From: Rotaria sordida
Lineage: Eukaryota; Rotifera; Eurotatoria; Philodinida; Philodinidae
Assembly: GCA_905250125.1 (NCBI GenBank)
Contig: CAJNOL010000211.1
Span: 124,001-188,000 of the forward strand
DNA: 64,000 bases
Reading direction: 5' to 3'
How positions within the stretch are numbered: the stretch's first letter is position 1; each line of letters starts with the position of its first letter. This document shows positions 1-12,398 of this stretch, in pieces. Below the pieces are notes generated by a model, which worked only from the letters and a program-made list of their open reading frames with translations, had not been told where the DNA came from and searched no databases. The position numbers and the translations under genes were made by a program.

Positions 1-82
1 AATATAAAAGAAAAATACAAAATCGGCTCGCTATTGTTGACTATGTTGAAAGAGATTAAAACAATAAAGTACATGTATCAGT

Positions 83-1440
83 CTATTGATCAAACATTTG
101 TTGTTGATTCATGGTATCAGAATCTAATAGAACTTCAACCGTTTTCTTATCGTCTTGTATGATCAAAATACATGGCAATGGTATATCTTCCATAGTGGAA
201 TATTCTTTCACAAATTCATCATCATGTAAAAACAAAATATTCAATGATAGAGTAGAAATAAATTTTTCCCATTTTTTATGCATACCCGTATTGCAATACG
301 TCAATTTACACAGCTGAAAGTGGTAGGTAAATGGTCGAAGAATCATATGATTTGCCATATTAAATCAATGGCAGTATGCCTTTATTATGGAGTAGTAGAG
401 AATGAAAAGAGGATGCTTGCTGTTCAGAGCGAGTGACCGAAATTAGTTACTAGAAGTCTTATAATTGTGCTCATCATTGTTCACGTCGATACACCTTGTT
501 ATCTTCTACAATCCGATTAGTAAGGCTAGTATATACACGTATATTTGTGATGTTTCCATGTAAAAAATTTTTAGCAAAAATCAGATTAAAATTGATTTTA
601 AAAAAATCCGAAAAATCAATGAAATCCATATTTTAGACTGAAAAATCCAATTTTAATCTGATTACAATCGTGCTATTTTAATCTGATTTTTTACTGAAAT
701 TTTTTTACATACGTTTCTTTCATTGCTTCCATTCATCGTTGACCAATACGCTTGTAAAAGAAACTATACGATGTTGCTGAGGTATATTATATACAATTTT
801 CAATTAATGCTTCATATGACGACTATATCACTTGATCATCATTCAATAGAAACTATTCATCAGTAGTAAAATAAGCATCCGCTTCATGAGTCGCCATTGA
901 TAAAAGTAATGATTTAATTTGTCAAGCGCAGATATAATAATATCCACCATGGAGAGTATAACTTTGTATGAACAATAACTAGAACAAGATAATATATAAT
1001 GAAAATAGGTTTCGTTTGTGACGAATGAAGGTGAACATTGAGAACTTTAGGATAATTCATTTTAGTAAAAACTTTTCGAAAGATATACGTTCATTTATCA
1101 TATTCGAATTGGTGTAATGATAAGATTAAATGTTCTGGTACTGTTTGTAGAATAGTATATCATTCGGCATCTTATAATGATATATTCTAAGATTTTTCTC
1201 CTGCTATATATTCGAGAAAAAAAGAAGAGTCAACTACCTACCGGCAATATTCGCATCGATATTGATTTCCATCTTTCAATTCTTCTTTCTGAAAATAACA
1301 ATCAAAAATCATTTGAAGATTCAACATCGATTTCTCTTTCGATGACAAATGAACGGATGGATCAATGTTGGTGAAGAATGTGATCGAAAGGAAGAAGTCA
1401 ATGGAACAAGCATTGTAGATGCAGATGAAGAGAAGATCAC
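83..1440 (-). pseudogene. ubiquitin-specific protease (USP/C19) remnant
   Basis: Minus-strand fragments read in order as pieces of a USP catalytic domain. Around 1237-1330 lies a stretch ending NQYRCEYCR, matching the family pattern 'S-L...F...E.L.G.N.Y.C..C' that precedes the zinc-binding cysteines. Near 1090-1140 is TVPEHLILSLHQFEYDK, matching the 'LP..L.L.L.RF' strand. About 83-358 (a 91-residue frame) contains HDDEFVKEYST...CILIIQ, which resembles the C-terminal 'W.~F.D..V....YLLFY' end. Stop codons interrupt the reading between these blocks, and the region that should carry the catalytic histidine (SGHYY-like, near 850-890) reads only as a very degraded SGCLFYY. The Cys box is not visible in the window. 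USPs remove ubiquitin from proteins; this copy looks non-functional. It could instead be a multi-exon gene whose introns I have misread, but the in-frame stops argue for decay. Confidence 0.5.
557..712. mobile_element. short MITE with A/T-rich terminal inverted repeats
   Basis: The ends are imperfect inverted repeats of about 38 bp (left starts ATGTAAAAAA then CAGATTAAAAT; the right arm is its reverse complement). GTTTC occurs on both sides (552-556 and 713-717) and may be the target duplication. It has no coding capacity. The superfamily is not clear from ends this A/T-rich. Confidence 0.5.
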
Positions 1441-2339
1441 ACGCACACATACACTCATACCCTAGATTGTCATCAATGCTATTGATTTCTTTTCTAATTA
1501 GAGTAGCAATCAAAAGAGTTCTTTAAAATCAATACTGAAGTAAATAATCGACAGTATTTTTTTGTGTATCTCTATTTTGATATTAGCGAGAAGTGTCAAT
1601 TTATGAATTTTAAAATTCATTAGATGTATAAAATAAATTGAAAATTTTTGTTTCTTTTTGAATTTAAGTAATTTTCAATTTATTTTTGTATTTAATATTT
1701 TTTTTGAATATAAGTGGATTATTCCTAATTCATAATAGTCAGACTGAAATTCCTCCAAAAAATTTAAGGAATTTTTTATTTATATGAAAACTTGGAAAAA
1801 CTCGACAATTGTATTACATATTGTCTTAGAATCATTATGAACATAGAGAAGATAATCTCTCTTGATCGTATGGCTCAATTGTCCAAATGACGAATAAGTG
1901 ATATATTGTACTTTTGTTCGAATCTCACCTTCTTCCTTATATATTTCAATTCAGACTAATCCACAGTCGACCACTACAGAAGAATACACCTGGTCGGGTG
2001 TACCGAGCTTGACATCTTTACTTTTTCAATTTTCAATTCTTTTCGGATGGGCATCATGTCGACTTCAACTGTCTAACCTCTATCTCAAAAAGTCCTAGTC
2101 AACGATTAGTCTGAATATCTAACATACTCAGGACGATGAATCCGAGAGTCGGATTCTATCGGATTCCCTGGACAATCCGACAACTGCCGACAGGATCCTG
2201 TCAGAGCTTTTTTCACTGAAATCCAACGAAATTCTGCTGAATTCATATCTGAACATTATACATTGTTTGACCGTCCATTTTCTTCGTCACGTACAAATAG
2301 GTGCAAATTAACAACTTAAGCCCAGTTAATTTTAACTTT

Positions 2340-2720
2340 TTATTAAACAAAAAAATTACATTAAAATAAAATAAAATAAAATAAAAATAACATATAATAA
2401 GGTACAAATAAAAATAAAACAAGATACACGAAAAATAGAATAAAATAAAGTAAAATACAGTAGAACAAAAGGCACTTCTTCACTTTAATCACATCTATAC
2501 ATTGATTGGTGTAGGTGACCCACACAGTACTGCGTACGGGAGAGGGTGCTCTGATTAAAGGAAAGAAGAACTAAATAAATTGAATAAAATAAAGATAATA
2601 TACATAAAATAAAATAGAAATATTTAAAAAAAGTAATAAAAATTTTAAAAAATAAATTCACAATCAAATACAAACAAGAGAAAATAAGATAAAAATAAAA
2701 TACACTAAAATACAGAGCAA
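2340..2720. repeat. AAAATA-rich low-complexity tract
   Basis: Degenerate runs of (AAAAT)n and AAATAA appear at 2340-2460 and 2570-2720, separated by a G+C-richer island around 2500-2560. The open frame at 2485-2673 on the minus strand is an artefact of this composition. Confidence 0.75.
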
Positions 2721-4688
2721 CAAAAATATAATAAATGAAATAAAGTATCTATAGATACTTTCGTATCATCCAATTGCATCGGACCCGACAGGTTCCCATT
2801 GTTGGATTTCGTCGGATCCGATGGAGAGTGAATTTGATCTGGGTATACTTTCCTATAGTCCTGAACGGGTCGCTTGTGACTTAACATCTAATCTTATCGT
2901 ATTCGATATGATACCTGTCATCACATCCTTAGGACGACCACGTATGATGAGTAGAAATTCAGATCAGTCATGTTGTAGTATTTTTTGAAGAACAGACTAA
3001 CAGATTCGGTCGACATGACCAGAAAATAGATGACATATTTAAACCGTATTTTGTTCATTGGAAACATGACGCTTGAGTATTCAATTGTCTTTTTTTGTGA
3101 TTTATTACATCTCTCTTTTTTCTTGCGTTACTAGTTCGTATTTACAAATAGTGTTCCAAGAGTTACGATCACATTTTAAATGTGTAGAATTCCATTACCG
3201 ATCAGGGCTAATCCAACACTTCTTCTGTTATCTGAAACAGAAGAATGATAAATTTTTATTCTTGAAAAAAATATCATTTCTGTCTGTAAAATATAAACAT
3301 TTCGTATTTTGCACAGTGCCATAAAATTAATATTTAGCAGGTTTTTTTTTCTATATGTTCACCAATTTATATCGTTATCATGAACTTAAAATCATTATCA
3401 TATCTCACTACTGCTTTATTACTATATATTTGATGGTTTTTTGAAAATAGTTTATTTCTATTACAAAGAAAATTTGAATAATTAGTGGAATGTAGGTACT
3501 GAATCATTGCATGATCCTGTCGTTTAGAGTTCGGTGGTTCAAGAAAAAAAGACTAGAACTGATAGCCGAATCGGAACTATTTTTTTTTCATTTTGAGTAA
3601 TCCGAACTGTAGTTCCGGTTCCGAGTAATTTTTGGAACCGCCTAAGTCTACTGTCATTAGGTCTGCGATCATTGTATATTTCTTTTTTTTTAGTGAAAAC
3701 ATATCAACATGAATTAGTAAGATATATTCATAATTTCAAGTTCATAATAATGACATAAATTGAAGAAAAAAAGTTATAAATTTTTTTATGATAGCAGAAA
3801 TAGTAGACTTTAAAGAATATAAATTTACAATTGTCATCTTTCAGATGAAAATTATTAAAATAAGCTTGATCAATAAGAGAGTTATATAAATTGAAATGAT
3901 AATCCCGATGTCTCAAAGTTATGATGATAAACTATATAATAGACAATCATATGGATTCAGCAGACTAACATTTAATACATTGACTGATTATTTGTCTATA
4001 TCAAATAACAATTTGTTCGAATAGATTTAGTTCTTTTTATTTCAATGGTTACTTGTTCGAATCTATATGAAAGTAATGCATTCTATTCTGTGGTTAACAT
4101 CATATATGTTGATCTACTGGAAACGGATGCAATATAAAATATCAAGAAAAGTATCTCACTGATTTCATCAGTATTTATCTGTGAACTATCAATAACAGTC
4201 TTTCCTACAATAAAAAAAAAAGATATATATATATAATAACTTCTCTATAAAAAACAATATGCATATTCTATTTATTTCATCAGATTTATAATATGAAGTT
4301 ATTTTTTTGTCACTATACGATGGAAAAAAAATTCATGAGTTGATCCACATATTGTATTGTTATTTTCTTTTTAATGTCTGTATCGTAAAGTCAGCAATCA
4401 ATCAAATATATATAACCATAGGGGAATATTCTCGGTTGGCTTATTCTTATTCTAATCAAATACAACTATTGTAAGTCAATATTGCCTTCGAAGAAAAAAA
4501 AAAGAAGAATTAACGTAAAGATTCTATATGACTATTGAACGATTATCCTGTTCAATGCAGCGAAAATAACATTCAGAACATTTACTTATAGAAGTAGAAC
4601 GAAGAAAAAAAATAATAACCGATGAACAAGGATTCGATTTCAGTAAAAGTAAGTGACTATTATTATGTAAGCTATCGGACAGAAGATG

Positions 4689-4710
4689 AGAGTGAGAGAG
4701 AGAGAGAGAG
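4689..4710. repeat. (GA)n microsatellite
   Basis: A run of about ten GA dinucleotides upstream of the PDZ-protein gene. Confidence 0.85.
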
Positions 4711-5008
4711 CACGGTATAGGAAGAAATGTCGTTTGTTTTAATTACTCTTCTTTAGGCCCGATCGCGCAATATTTACTTGTCTTTTTTTATTCGCTTGCT
4801 CATTAGACGGTCTTTGTCCGTTTTCATAAGCCAACTGACTCGATCACTTGTCTTTCGTTTTTTCTATATCACATCGAAAAAAGCGTGTGAATTAACACAT
4901 GTTCTTGCTTTTATTATGTCTATTCTATTTTCAATTCCAGGTAGAATAATTTCTCTCGAACTAATTTTAATTTATATATATCTTTTAACAGTTTAATTCA
5001 TGTAGTAG

Positions 5009-8000
5009 ATGTCAAATAGTGACATCAGCACAACAATGTGTTGGTGGCTATATTTTATGATTATGTCATTTGATTTAATTCGAACACAAAGTCCAATTAG
5101 TGGTGTTGGTGGCGGTTTTTTAGCTGATCCTTTTCTTGAACTTACAGCAGGTGTAACAACACCTGCTATATCAAAATCAAATAAATCTGATCCATCATGT
5201 TTATCAAATGGAGCTTTAGCTGGTTCAATTATTGGTACTTTAATAATGTCTATGTTTATTGGTTTTCTTATATGGTTAATTTATTTACGACCAAAATTTA
5301 AAGGTTTTTTTTTCATTGATTAAAATCTTTTCTTTTTTGTTGTTGTTGTATCTTCATTCCATAGAATTACATTATATACATTTACAAGAAAAACGAAGAA
5401 TAACCAATAAACAACAACATCATCATGTTATACCTTCATCTTCAAATTCTAATTATAAACAACAAAGTAGAAGACAACAGACTGATGATGGTTTGTTTGT
5501 TTCTTTGTTTTTTTTTTTCGAAAATATTTTATTATTTATATCGAGATTTATTTCTATTATTAGATCGTAATGATCCTCAACTACCATTGGATGTTACTGA
5601 TCATAAAGTGAGAAGAAATTTTATTTAACTAAAATAATTGATTATGATAGAAAGAAAATATTTAAATGATACATCATATAACATTTTAGAAATTTCAAGT
5701 CTTCTATTGTCAAGAGGAATTTAATTAATATTTTTTTGTTTAGCATCATGATATGTACTAGTAATTTATCAAATTTAAAAGTATATATTTATTCTTTTAG
5801 TTTGGTACATTTCCATTTCGTCAATCACAAGGTTCAAGTACAAATGGTCATTATAATCGAATTGATTGGTTAAATCGTATTTCTTCTTCATTTCGTTCCG
5901 TCAATATGGATAGAGTTCGTTTTTTTCTTTTTTTTTTTTTTTTTGGAGTAATTTTTTATTTTAAATATGAATTTTATAATTATAATAGGATTTTGAAATG
6001 ATTGATATTGCATTATTAGATCCAACATTTAGTGGTCTTAATTTTAGTATAACAGGAAATATGCGTGCAGGAATATTTGTTAAAGATATAATTGATAAAG
6101 GAATATCACAAGAATCAATAAAAACAAATTCATCTGATCAATTGAAAACAGGTTTAGATTTATCTAAGTTCCTTTTTTTTACTATGATTTGTTTCTTTTT
6201 GTCTTTTTATGTTGATTAATAGGTGATCGTATCATGGCATTAACTGTGTGTTTTGAATCAATTGTTTATGAAGATGCATTAACTATACTTAGTTATGCAT
6301 CACCATATCCAGTATTTTAAAGATATTATTTAAAAAAAATAGAAGATATTATTATGATTTTTTTAGGTTATACTTCGTGTACAACGTCCATTAAGTCATA
6401 CGAAAGTCAATGAAACAACAGAAAAACGGCCGACAACAGCAAATACAACAAGCAGAGTCAAATGGCGAGATGATTTCGAACACTATGATAATGATAGTAA
6501 ACATAAAACAGAAAATTTAAAATATTTTATAAATAGAAGATATAATCTGCAATGGCTAAAGAAACCATACCTCTGTCTTTCAGCTACCTTATGGTATAGA
6601 ACGCTGCCCAACGGTAGATTCATTAACTTGATATCTTCCGCACAATTAATACTAGCTGTAGCTTTGGACAGAAGACAAATCTAACGGAGAGTTCTTGGCC
6701 TTCTCATACTCACTGGTCAGCAGCCAAGGCAGCTGTAGGTTACAATTTAGTCAGCATATTATCGGACGGCAACCATTAGTCACTTGTCCAGGATCATTCC
6801 ATGGCTGGTGATCCCGAGATTTGAACAATGTAGTCACTCACGAAGGAAGTCCTCCCAACTAATAAATCGCTTTTGAGTCGAGATTATGTAGATCTAGATG
6901 AATTATGAATAACCTGAAAAAAGTTCACACTCCTCCTTTACGGTATTTTTTAAAGGTATACGACAATTCAGAAAAATTGAATTTCAAATCTCAACTTGAA
7001 ACTTTACATAGAGATAGGCCTTAACGAGAATAGTTATTGTAAAAAACACGCTATTATCATAGTTGTATCTTAGGATAGAAATAGCGACAAGATCTGAAAC
7101 AAGGGTTAATCTCTATGCAAAATTTCAAGTCGAAATTTGAAAGTTAGATTTTCTGGACTACAGCATTGCAATAATAATCGAAGGGTACAAACGTTGTTTT
7201 CAAAGTATTTATAATCCATTTGAATCTACGTAATCTCGATTCAAAAGCGATTTATCAGTTGGAAAACTTCTTTCGTCAGTCATGAAGACTTAAAATGACT
7301 AAAGTATTGATATCTAAATGATGAATTTACTTTAAGCAATATAATTCATTTAATGTCCTATTTTTCGAGATGATGTAAATTATCAAAAGATTTTTGTATT
7401 TCGAAAACAAATTGTTTTTTTTTCTTGTTCTTCTTCTTTCTTAGCATCACTTAATCATTCTTTTGTTCAACCGAATCCACCTATACCAACGAATTGTTTA
7501 CCACCAGTTCCAATAAATCCAAAAGTTCCTTCACCTCCAAAAAAATCTTCATCATCGAAAAAACTTCGTCCACATGCTAGTACACAATCTCGTATCAACA
7601 ATAAATCATCATCTTCAACAAATAAAGGTAATAAAATAAAAACATCATCAAATAGTGTCCTAGCTACATCTGGAGCAACAACAAAACGTTGTAATAATGA
7701 TATAAAAAAATATCGATCAAAAACAAATAATAATAGTAATAATAATAATAATAATCAACGTACAGTAACTAATCAAATGATGGTAATGTCAACTGGTTTA
7801 ACAGCAAAACCATCAACTAACATAACAACATCACCAATACCAATAAATGTAAAAACAATAAGATCTGTAACTGAATCAGTTATGTCTTATCTTCATTATA
7901 AAGGTGGCACTGGTGAAGAAGAAGTAGAACATACTAAAGGTAGACTAATTATGGGAATATATTTATTTATAACGCATGGATATGCATGAATTAATGTTTA

Positions 8001-8848
8001 ATTATTCATTAACATAATATTTAATTCTCTTCCTTTTTTTTCTCTTTAGATAGGCCCAATAATTCAGAAAGGACTATGACAGTAAGTATTACTCCTTCAT
8101 TTAAAAAACAAAAAAGCTGTTAGCGCAATTCCTACAGGATTAAAATATGAAACATGGTGTAGCGTTGCTGTTGCTAATCATAGGGATGATTGTTTTATTC
8201 TATCTATTTTGAGATACATTTCTTCATCGCACTTTTACATAATCCTCCAGAAATACAATAAGGAAGTAGTTCATATATCATAATGAGATGTTATGGATAT
8301 ATGATCTGTGACACAGCAAGAGGTGCCTGCTAAGAAGTGTCGAAGCCAAGATGGCCAGATGGAACTCAGCTCCGATACGGACCTTTCAGCCCTCTCCCTA
8401 GTGTAAATGCCTGACTCCACCACTGCTGCTATGATGATGTCTGTGAGGGATGCAAATTTCTATCCTATATACTTCAATATTCTTTTGAGATCGTGTTCCA
8501 GAAAATTTTTAAATTAACTAATTTTTGTTTTAGCCATATTATGATTCTCCATATGATTACTATTATGGTGGTCAAGGTTCACAATATCAATATCTTCATC
8601 AATCACATTTAAATAAAAATAATAATAATTCTGTATCGACTGAATCATTAACAGCTGTAACACCTAATGTAATAAGATCAGTTTATACAATACAATTACT
8701 ATCAACAAAATCTTGTCCTCCAATTCGACGTCGATGTGAACGACGTCTTTCATCACCTGTTATTATCACAAGTGCAGCAAGTGATGATACAATAATAAAT
8801 GTTAATGAACATGAAAATTCAATTGATGATATCGACACATTTGTGTGA
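5009..8848 (+). CDS. single-pass membrane protein with cytoplasmic PDZ domain and C-terminal PDZ ligand
   Basis: Ten exons join in frame into 600 codons: 5009-5303, 5365-5490, 5564-5607, 5801-5914, 5989-6151, 6223-6311, 6367-6496, 7445-7939, 8050-8081, 8534-8848, all with GT-AG borders. The start is 5009; ATG 5036 (Met10) would give a more compact signal peptide. Order: hydrophobic N-terminal signal (residues about 10-27), a short extracellular part, one transmembrane helix (about 72-95, GSIIGTLIMSMFIGFLIWLI) followed by basic residues, then a PDZ-like domain (about 195-285) with GNMRAGIFVKDI as the ligand-groove strand and LKTGDRIMAL as the GD.I strand. A Ser/Thr/Pro/Asn-rich tail includes an Asn run coded by AAT repeats (7732-7755). 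The last residues, DTFV, fit a class I PDZ ligand (S/T-x-V-COOH). PDZ domains organise membrane complexes, so a scaffold or adhesion-linked role is likely (inference). I do not recognise a named orthologue. Intron 7 (6497-7444) and intron 9 (8082-8533) carry repeats. Confidence 0.85.
6640..6850 (-). repeat. dispersed SINE-like repeat, copy 1 (in intron 7 of the PDZ gene)
   Basis: This stretch shares TAGCTGTAGCTTTGGACAG and, further on, CATTCCATGGCTGGTGAT with a diverged second copy at about 38415-38890. On the minus strand the end of the repeat reads GTTCAAATCTCGGGATCACC, which resembles a tRNA B-box (GGTTCGANTCC) and suggests a tRNA-derived SINE. I could not place an A-box with confidence. 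Confidence 0.45.
6835..7290. mobile_element. long imperfect foldback element in intron 7
   Basis: The interval is close to palindromic along its whole length, with the centre near 7060. The outer arms share AATAAATCGCTTTTGA (left, about 6860) with its reverse complement at about 7240, and an inner pair share CAAATCTCAACTTGAAA/its complement near 6985 and 7130. It has no open frame. It looks like a foldback or MITE insertion that enlarged the intron to 948 bp, against about 50-190 bp for the first six introns. Confidence 0.7.
8115..8510. repeat. dispersed repeat family A, copy 1 (intron 9 of the PDZ gene)
   Basis: Alignable by eye with 52490-52912: shared words include CAGGATTAAAAT, GAAACA..GTGTAGC, ACATTTCTTC, GAAGTAGTTCA and CTTTTGAGATCGTGTT. 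It has no coding capacity. This copy lacks the 124-bp insertion found in the other, so it represents the empty site. Confidence 0.75.
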
Positions 8849-11800
8849 TTCTTTTTTTTTTCTTCTTGTTATTGGTTTTTTTTTGCGTTTGCTGAGAGAG
8901 AAACAATTTTTTTGATCAAGATCATTTAATTATATATGATTATCTATTTCGATAGAAGAATAAATATATTCTTCTTCTTCTTCTTCTTCTTCATTTAAAA
9001 TTATTGAACTATATAATTTTTATATAGGTTGTCCTTTCAAACTTATGATGATGTGATTAGGAGTGTATTGTATTTTATTATCAATCAAGAAAAGTCCGAA
9101 GTTCGAAATCATTTCATTTGATCTCTCGAAAACAGTAGATTATATATTGTAACTATAGTTATCAGAAATGTACATGTCATTGCTTAAAAATTTTTTACAA
9201 TAGATGATAATTTGACTTGTGACTTGGTTGTTTATATCAAAGCAAGCGAATATAAAAAGTGTATATACATACACATTTCGTATTTCGCCTGTACGCAATC
9301 GTATTTTACTGTATTACAGGATGTCAATGATACGAGTGTATGTGTCCGTGACCGTATACGGAACAAGAGAAAAATGGAGGTTGTATATGACTTCTATGTT
9401 TAACGAGAGTAAGTACGGTTGTAAACGGCCGATTTCGATGGCTTTTTCGTCCTGTTTAATAGACACAGTAATAAGACTGGTTTTCACTGTATTTAGAAAC
9501 AATTGGATACTCGATTTTCAGGTCATTGTCAATTGTGTATAGCACGATGGAAATACTGTCATAATATTGCGCCTACCAAACGTCAATTTTCAGCTATTTA
9601 ACACCGGAAACTGTATGAAACGACAGTATACAGTACCGTTTTTGATTGTCTCAGTGACTATATACATTCCATATTTATTTGTATAGTGTCGTTTACGGCG
9701 GCGTCTGATTGTAAGCATCTTCTGCACTTCGATTTTTTTTTGTTCTCAATTTAATATGTATAATGAAAAAGTATGAATCAAGATCAGCAAGTATTATTAT
9801 GAATTGGATTGACGTTGAAATCAAATAAAAGATTTTGAAATATACAGAAAATTTTTTTGAATTCTCCTTGGTTATTTTTTTGTATTTTAAAAATCTTTTT
9901 TTTTTTTGTCGAAAATATATTCATTTCTTTGTATTTCAATAATTAAATTAGTAAAATAAAAATCTTTTCATAAACTATAGACAATGAATAAATTAAATCG
10001 AATTTTTACTATCGAATAATTATTAACTTGTTTATTTCTATCATCTATTTATTATCAACATAAGACTTATTTCTTTTTTATAAACTAAATGAGTGTGTAA
10101 TTTATTAATATAAATGAAAATAAATAGCATTCGAGAGTGAATAATAAAAAAAAGTCGTTTGTATGCTGCTTGATAAGTATTCAAAAATATCGTTTGATGA
10201 TCATTGTAGACGACTAAAGATGCAATTTCAAAATAAGTGATATATGCATTTTAATCAATTCTCTAATATAAGAATAATAATTAAAATTATCAATGATTTA
10301 AATCAATAACAAAAAAAAAAAAGAATGAAATACTTACATCCGCGGATAGTATTGTGCGAACAGAAGCAAACATTTGAAAAATACCGGAAAAATTAAAGGG
10401 GTTCAACTAATTTCTTAATTATTGGTTAGTTATACGCAAATTAAGTTGCATTGTGTATTGAATATGAAAAAAAACCTATTTTCACGATGGTGATATGACA
10501 CTTTAAAAACAATACATCGATTACATAAAGGACGTTTTATCATGCATTACAAAGCCGTTTGTAGTTGATAGTTATTTCAAAATAGTCCAATTTCTAATAG
10601 AAGACAAAAAAAAAAAGAACAACAGAAATATAATATTTTATTTTTAGTAATATAATATTTTCTATGTTTAAAAAAAACAAAGAAACATTGAACTTTAAGA
10701 CTGATTTTATATGCTATCAACATATGTCATTATTCAAATCTACTACACTCTAATCAAATAGAGAAAAATAAATGCTGTCCTACGACAATCTTATAAACTC
10801 AATTTTGACAAACATCAAGAATAGTCATCCATCTCATCATTAGTCAATATTATAATTCCAAACTCAAAATAGATTTTTCTTCGTAAGATATTTCACTTTC
10901 AACTATTGTAGATTTCCTATACTTATTATCATCGTACTGACTATCTTTGAAATCTATCGTAAAGATAGATTAGAATTATTGATGTATATTACAAGCTCAA
11001 TTCAAAATATCAACTGTAAATAGTTTGCTCATGCTTAGTTCGTTGTTAAAATAAAGTCGAAGTGAAAACATAGTACATCATGAACATTATAATCATTTAC
11101 GAAGAAATCATATAGAAATGATACTCTAGTTATTACGTGAGGCTTGTTGAGAGTAGGAGAAACATAGAAGATTCTATAGATTTTGAATTCTAGCAATTTG
11201 TTATTTCTACATATGAGCTTTAAATGAATAATAGTCATCACATTAACAGCTATTTTTTTTTCAAACTTTAATCGAAAATATTTTCTGATTTATTGATAAA
11301 CTTACACGTTGAACTATTATTAACATTTTTCTATGGGAAGCTATTAAAATTGTTTTATAATAAGTTGATATATGTTGAACATAATTACCATCATTGTCAG
11401 AATAATAAATAGTTTCAAGCTTGAGAAGAAGTAAAAGTATTGTTCACCAACTGCTACTTTTCATTTTTAGATTTAAATTAAAATACGAAAAATTGGTGCG
11501 AGATAAAACTTGTAATCAACAGTATAGACCCATCAACATACACTTGTATATTAGATAAATTCATTCAAATTTTACAAATTTTTATTTGGTTCAATGACAA
11601 AAATGTTGCTGGTGAATTCGTTCGTGAATTATATAATGAGACCTTTGAAGACATTTCATCACGATGAAATAATATGGAACTTTGCATATGCATTACTTTC
11701 AACGATAAAATTCATTTAAAGAGAAGTTCTTTGTTTCAAATTTCGTCCATTGGGTTGCCATTTTTGTTATCTTTCAAATAAACAAAAAAAAAACAAAATA

Positions 11801-12117
11801 TTACTTGTAAATAATTATCAAAATAACTAAAAGATGTTTATTTGAATGGATATTTTTTGTTACAATGATATAACCAATGTTCTCAACTATTAGGAATTAC
11901 AATATAAAAAGTAATAAGAAATTAAACAATCATTAGTTACGAAGCTCGTCATGTAATCTTCTTATCTCATTGTTTAATTTAGTTTAAAAAAAAACGAATA
12001 ATTCATGTGAAATTTTTTTTTGCTCTTTCCTTTACTGTATATTAGAACTCATATCACGTTGGATAAGATAATTAATCTCGAATAATAAATAACCAATATT
12101 TAGTTAGAAATCTTTCT
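8849..12117. other. non-coding interval
   Basis: No supportable gene. The part at about 9230-9720 is richer in CG and in TAC/GTA words than its surroundings and carries overlapping open frames on both strands that match nothing I know; similar texture recurs at 36908-37190. The remainder (9720-12117) is plain A/T-rich sequence. Confidence 0.6.
8969..8992. repeat. (CTT)n microsatellite
   Basis: About eight CTT units downstream of the PDZ-gene stop. An AATAAA-like signal (about 8960) just before it could serve as its poly(A) signal. Confidence 0.8.
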
Positions 12118-12398
12118 TTAACCCTTTCAATACTGACATTTTCTCTCATTCTATACAAAGTTGAGGAAAATCTAGATTTCTCTCTCCCTTGCGTTCTCCT
12201 TTAGATAATTAGCTGCACACGAATTCTAGCTACACTAGTTCAGTGCGAAAAAAAATTTTCACAGCGAAGAATACATGCGCTTCTTTGAACACACATATGA
12301 TATGTATCATGTAGGAAGACGACAGAACGCAAAATTTCTATATTACGATATGCATGTCATCTACGAGATGACATGCCGTGCCGTATTGAAAGGGTTAA
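12118..12398. mobile_element. piggyBac-like MITE
   Basis: TTAA|CCCTTTCAATAC at the left end faces GTATTGAAAGGG|TTAA at the right end. A TTAA target duplication and termini beginning CCC are hallmarks of the piggyBac superfamily (family knowledge). The element is 273 bp between the duplications and has no open frame, so it is non-autonomous. No piggyBac transposase is visible in the window. Confidence 0.85.

Larger units (their letters stand above)
1514..5008. other. non-coding interval with simple repeats
   Basis: I see no gene that can be supported here. The interval holds A/T-rich sequence, an AAAATA-type simple-repeat stretch (2340-2720), and G+C-richer patches near 2130-2220 and 2770-2880 with repeated GGATTC/TCGGA words that may be decayed transposon ends. 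The open frame at 4778-4996 lies directly upstream of the PDZ gene, has no recognisable domain and is likely 5' leader or intron. Confidence 0.6.

Noticed and set aside
1898..1945. Possible tRNA B-box (GTTCGAATC at 1916)
   Set aside because: No cloverleaf can be formed around it and no A-box lies at the expected distance.
3520..3650. GGAACC/GGTTCC-rich stretch as a transposon
   Set aside because: Suggestive words such as GGTTCCG occur, but no matching ends or target duplication could be set.
9219..9542. 107-residue plus-strand frame with overlapping frames in other phases
   Set aside because: No domain, no splice-consistent extension, and several frames are open at once because the island has few A/T-rich stop codons.
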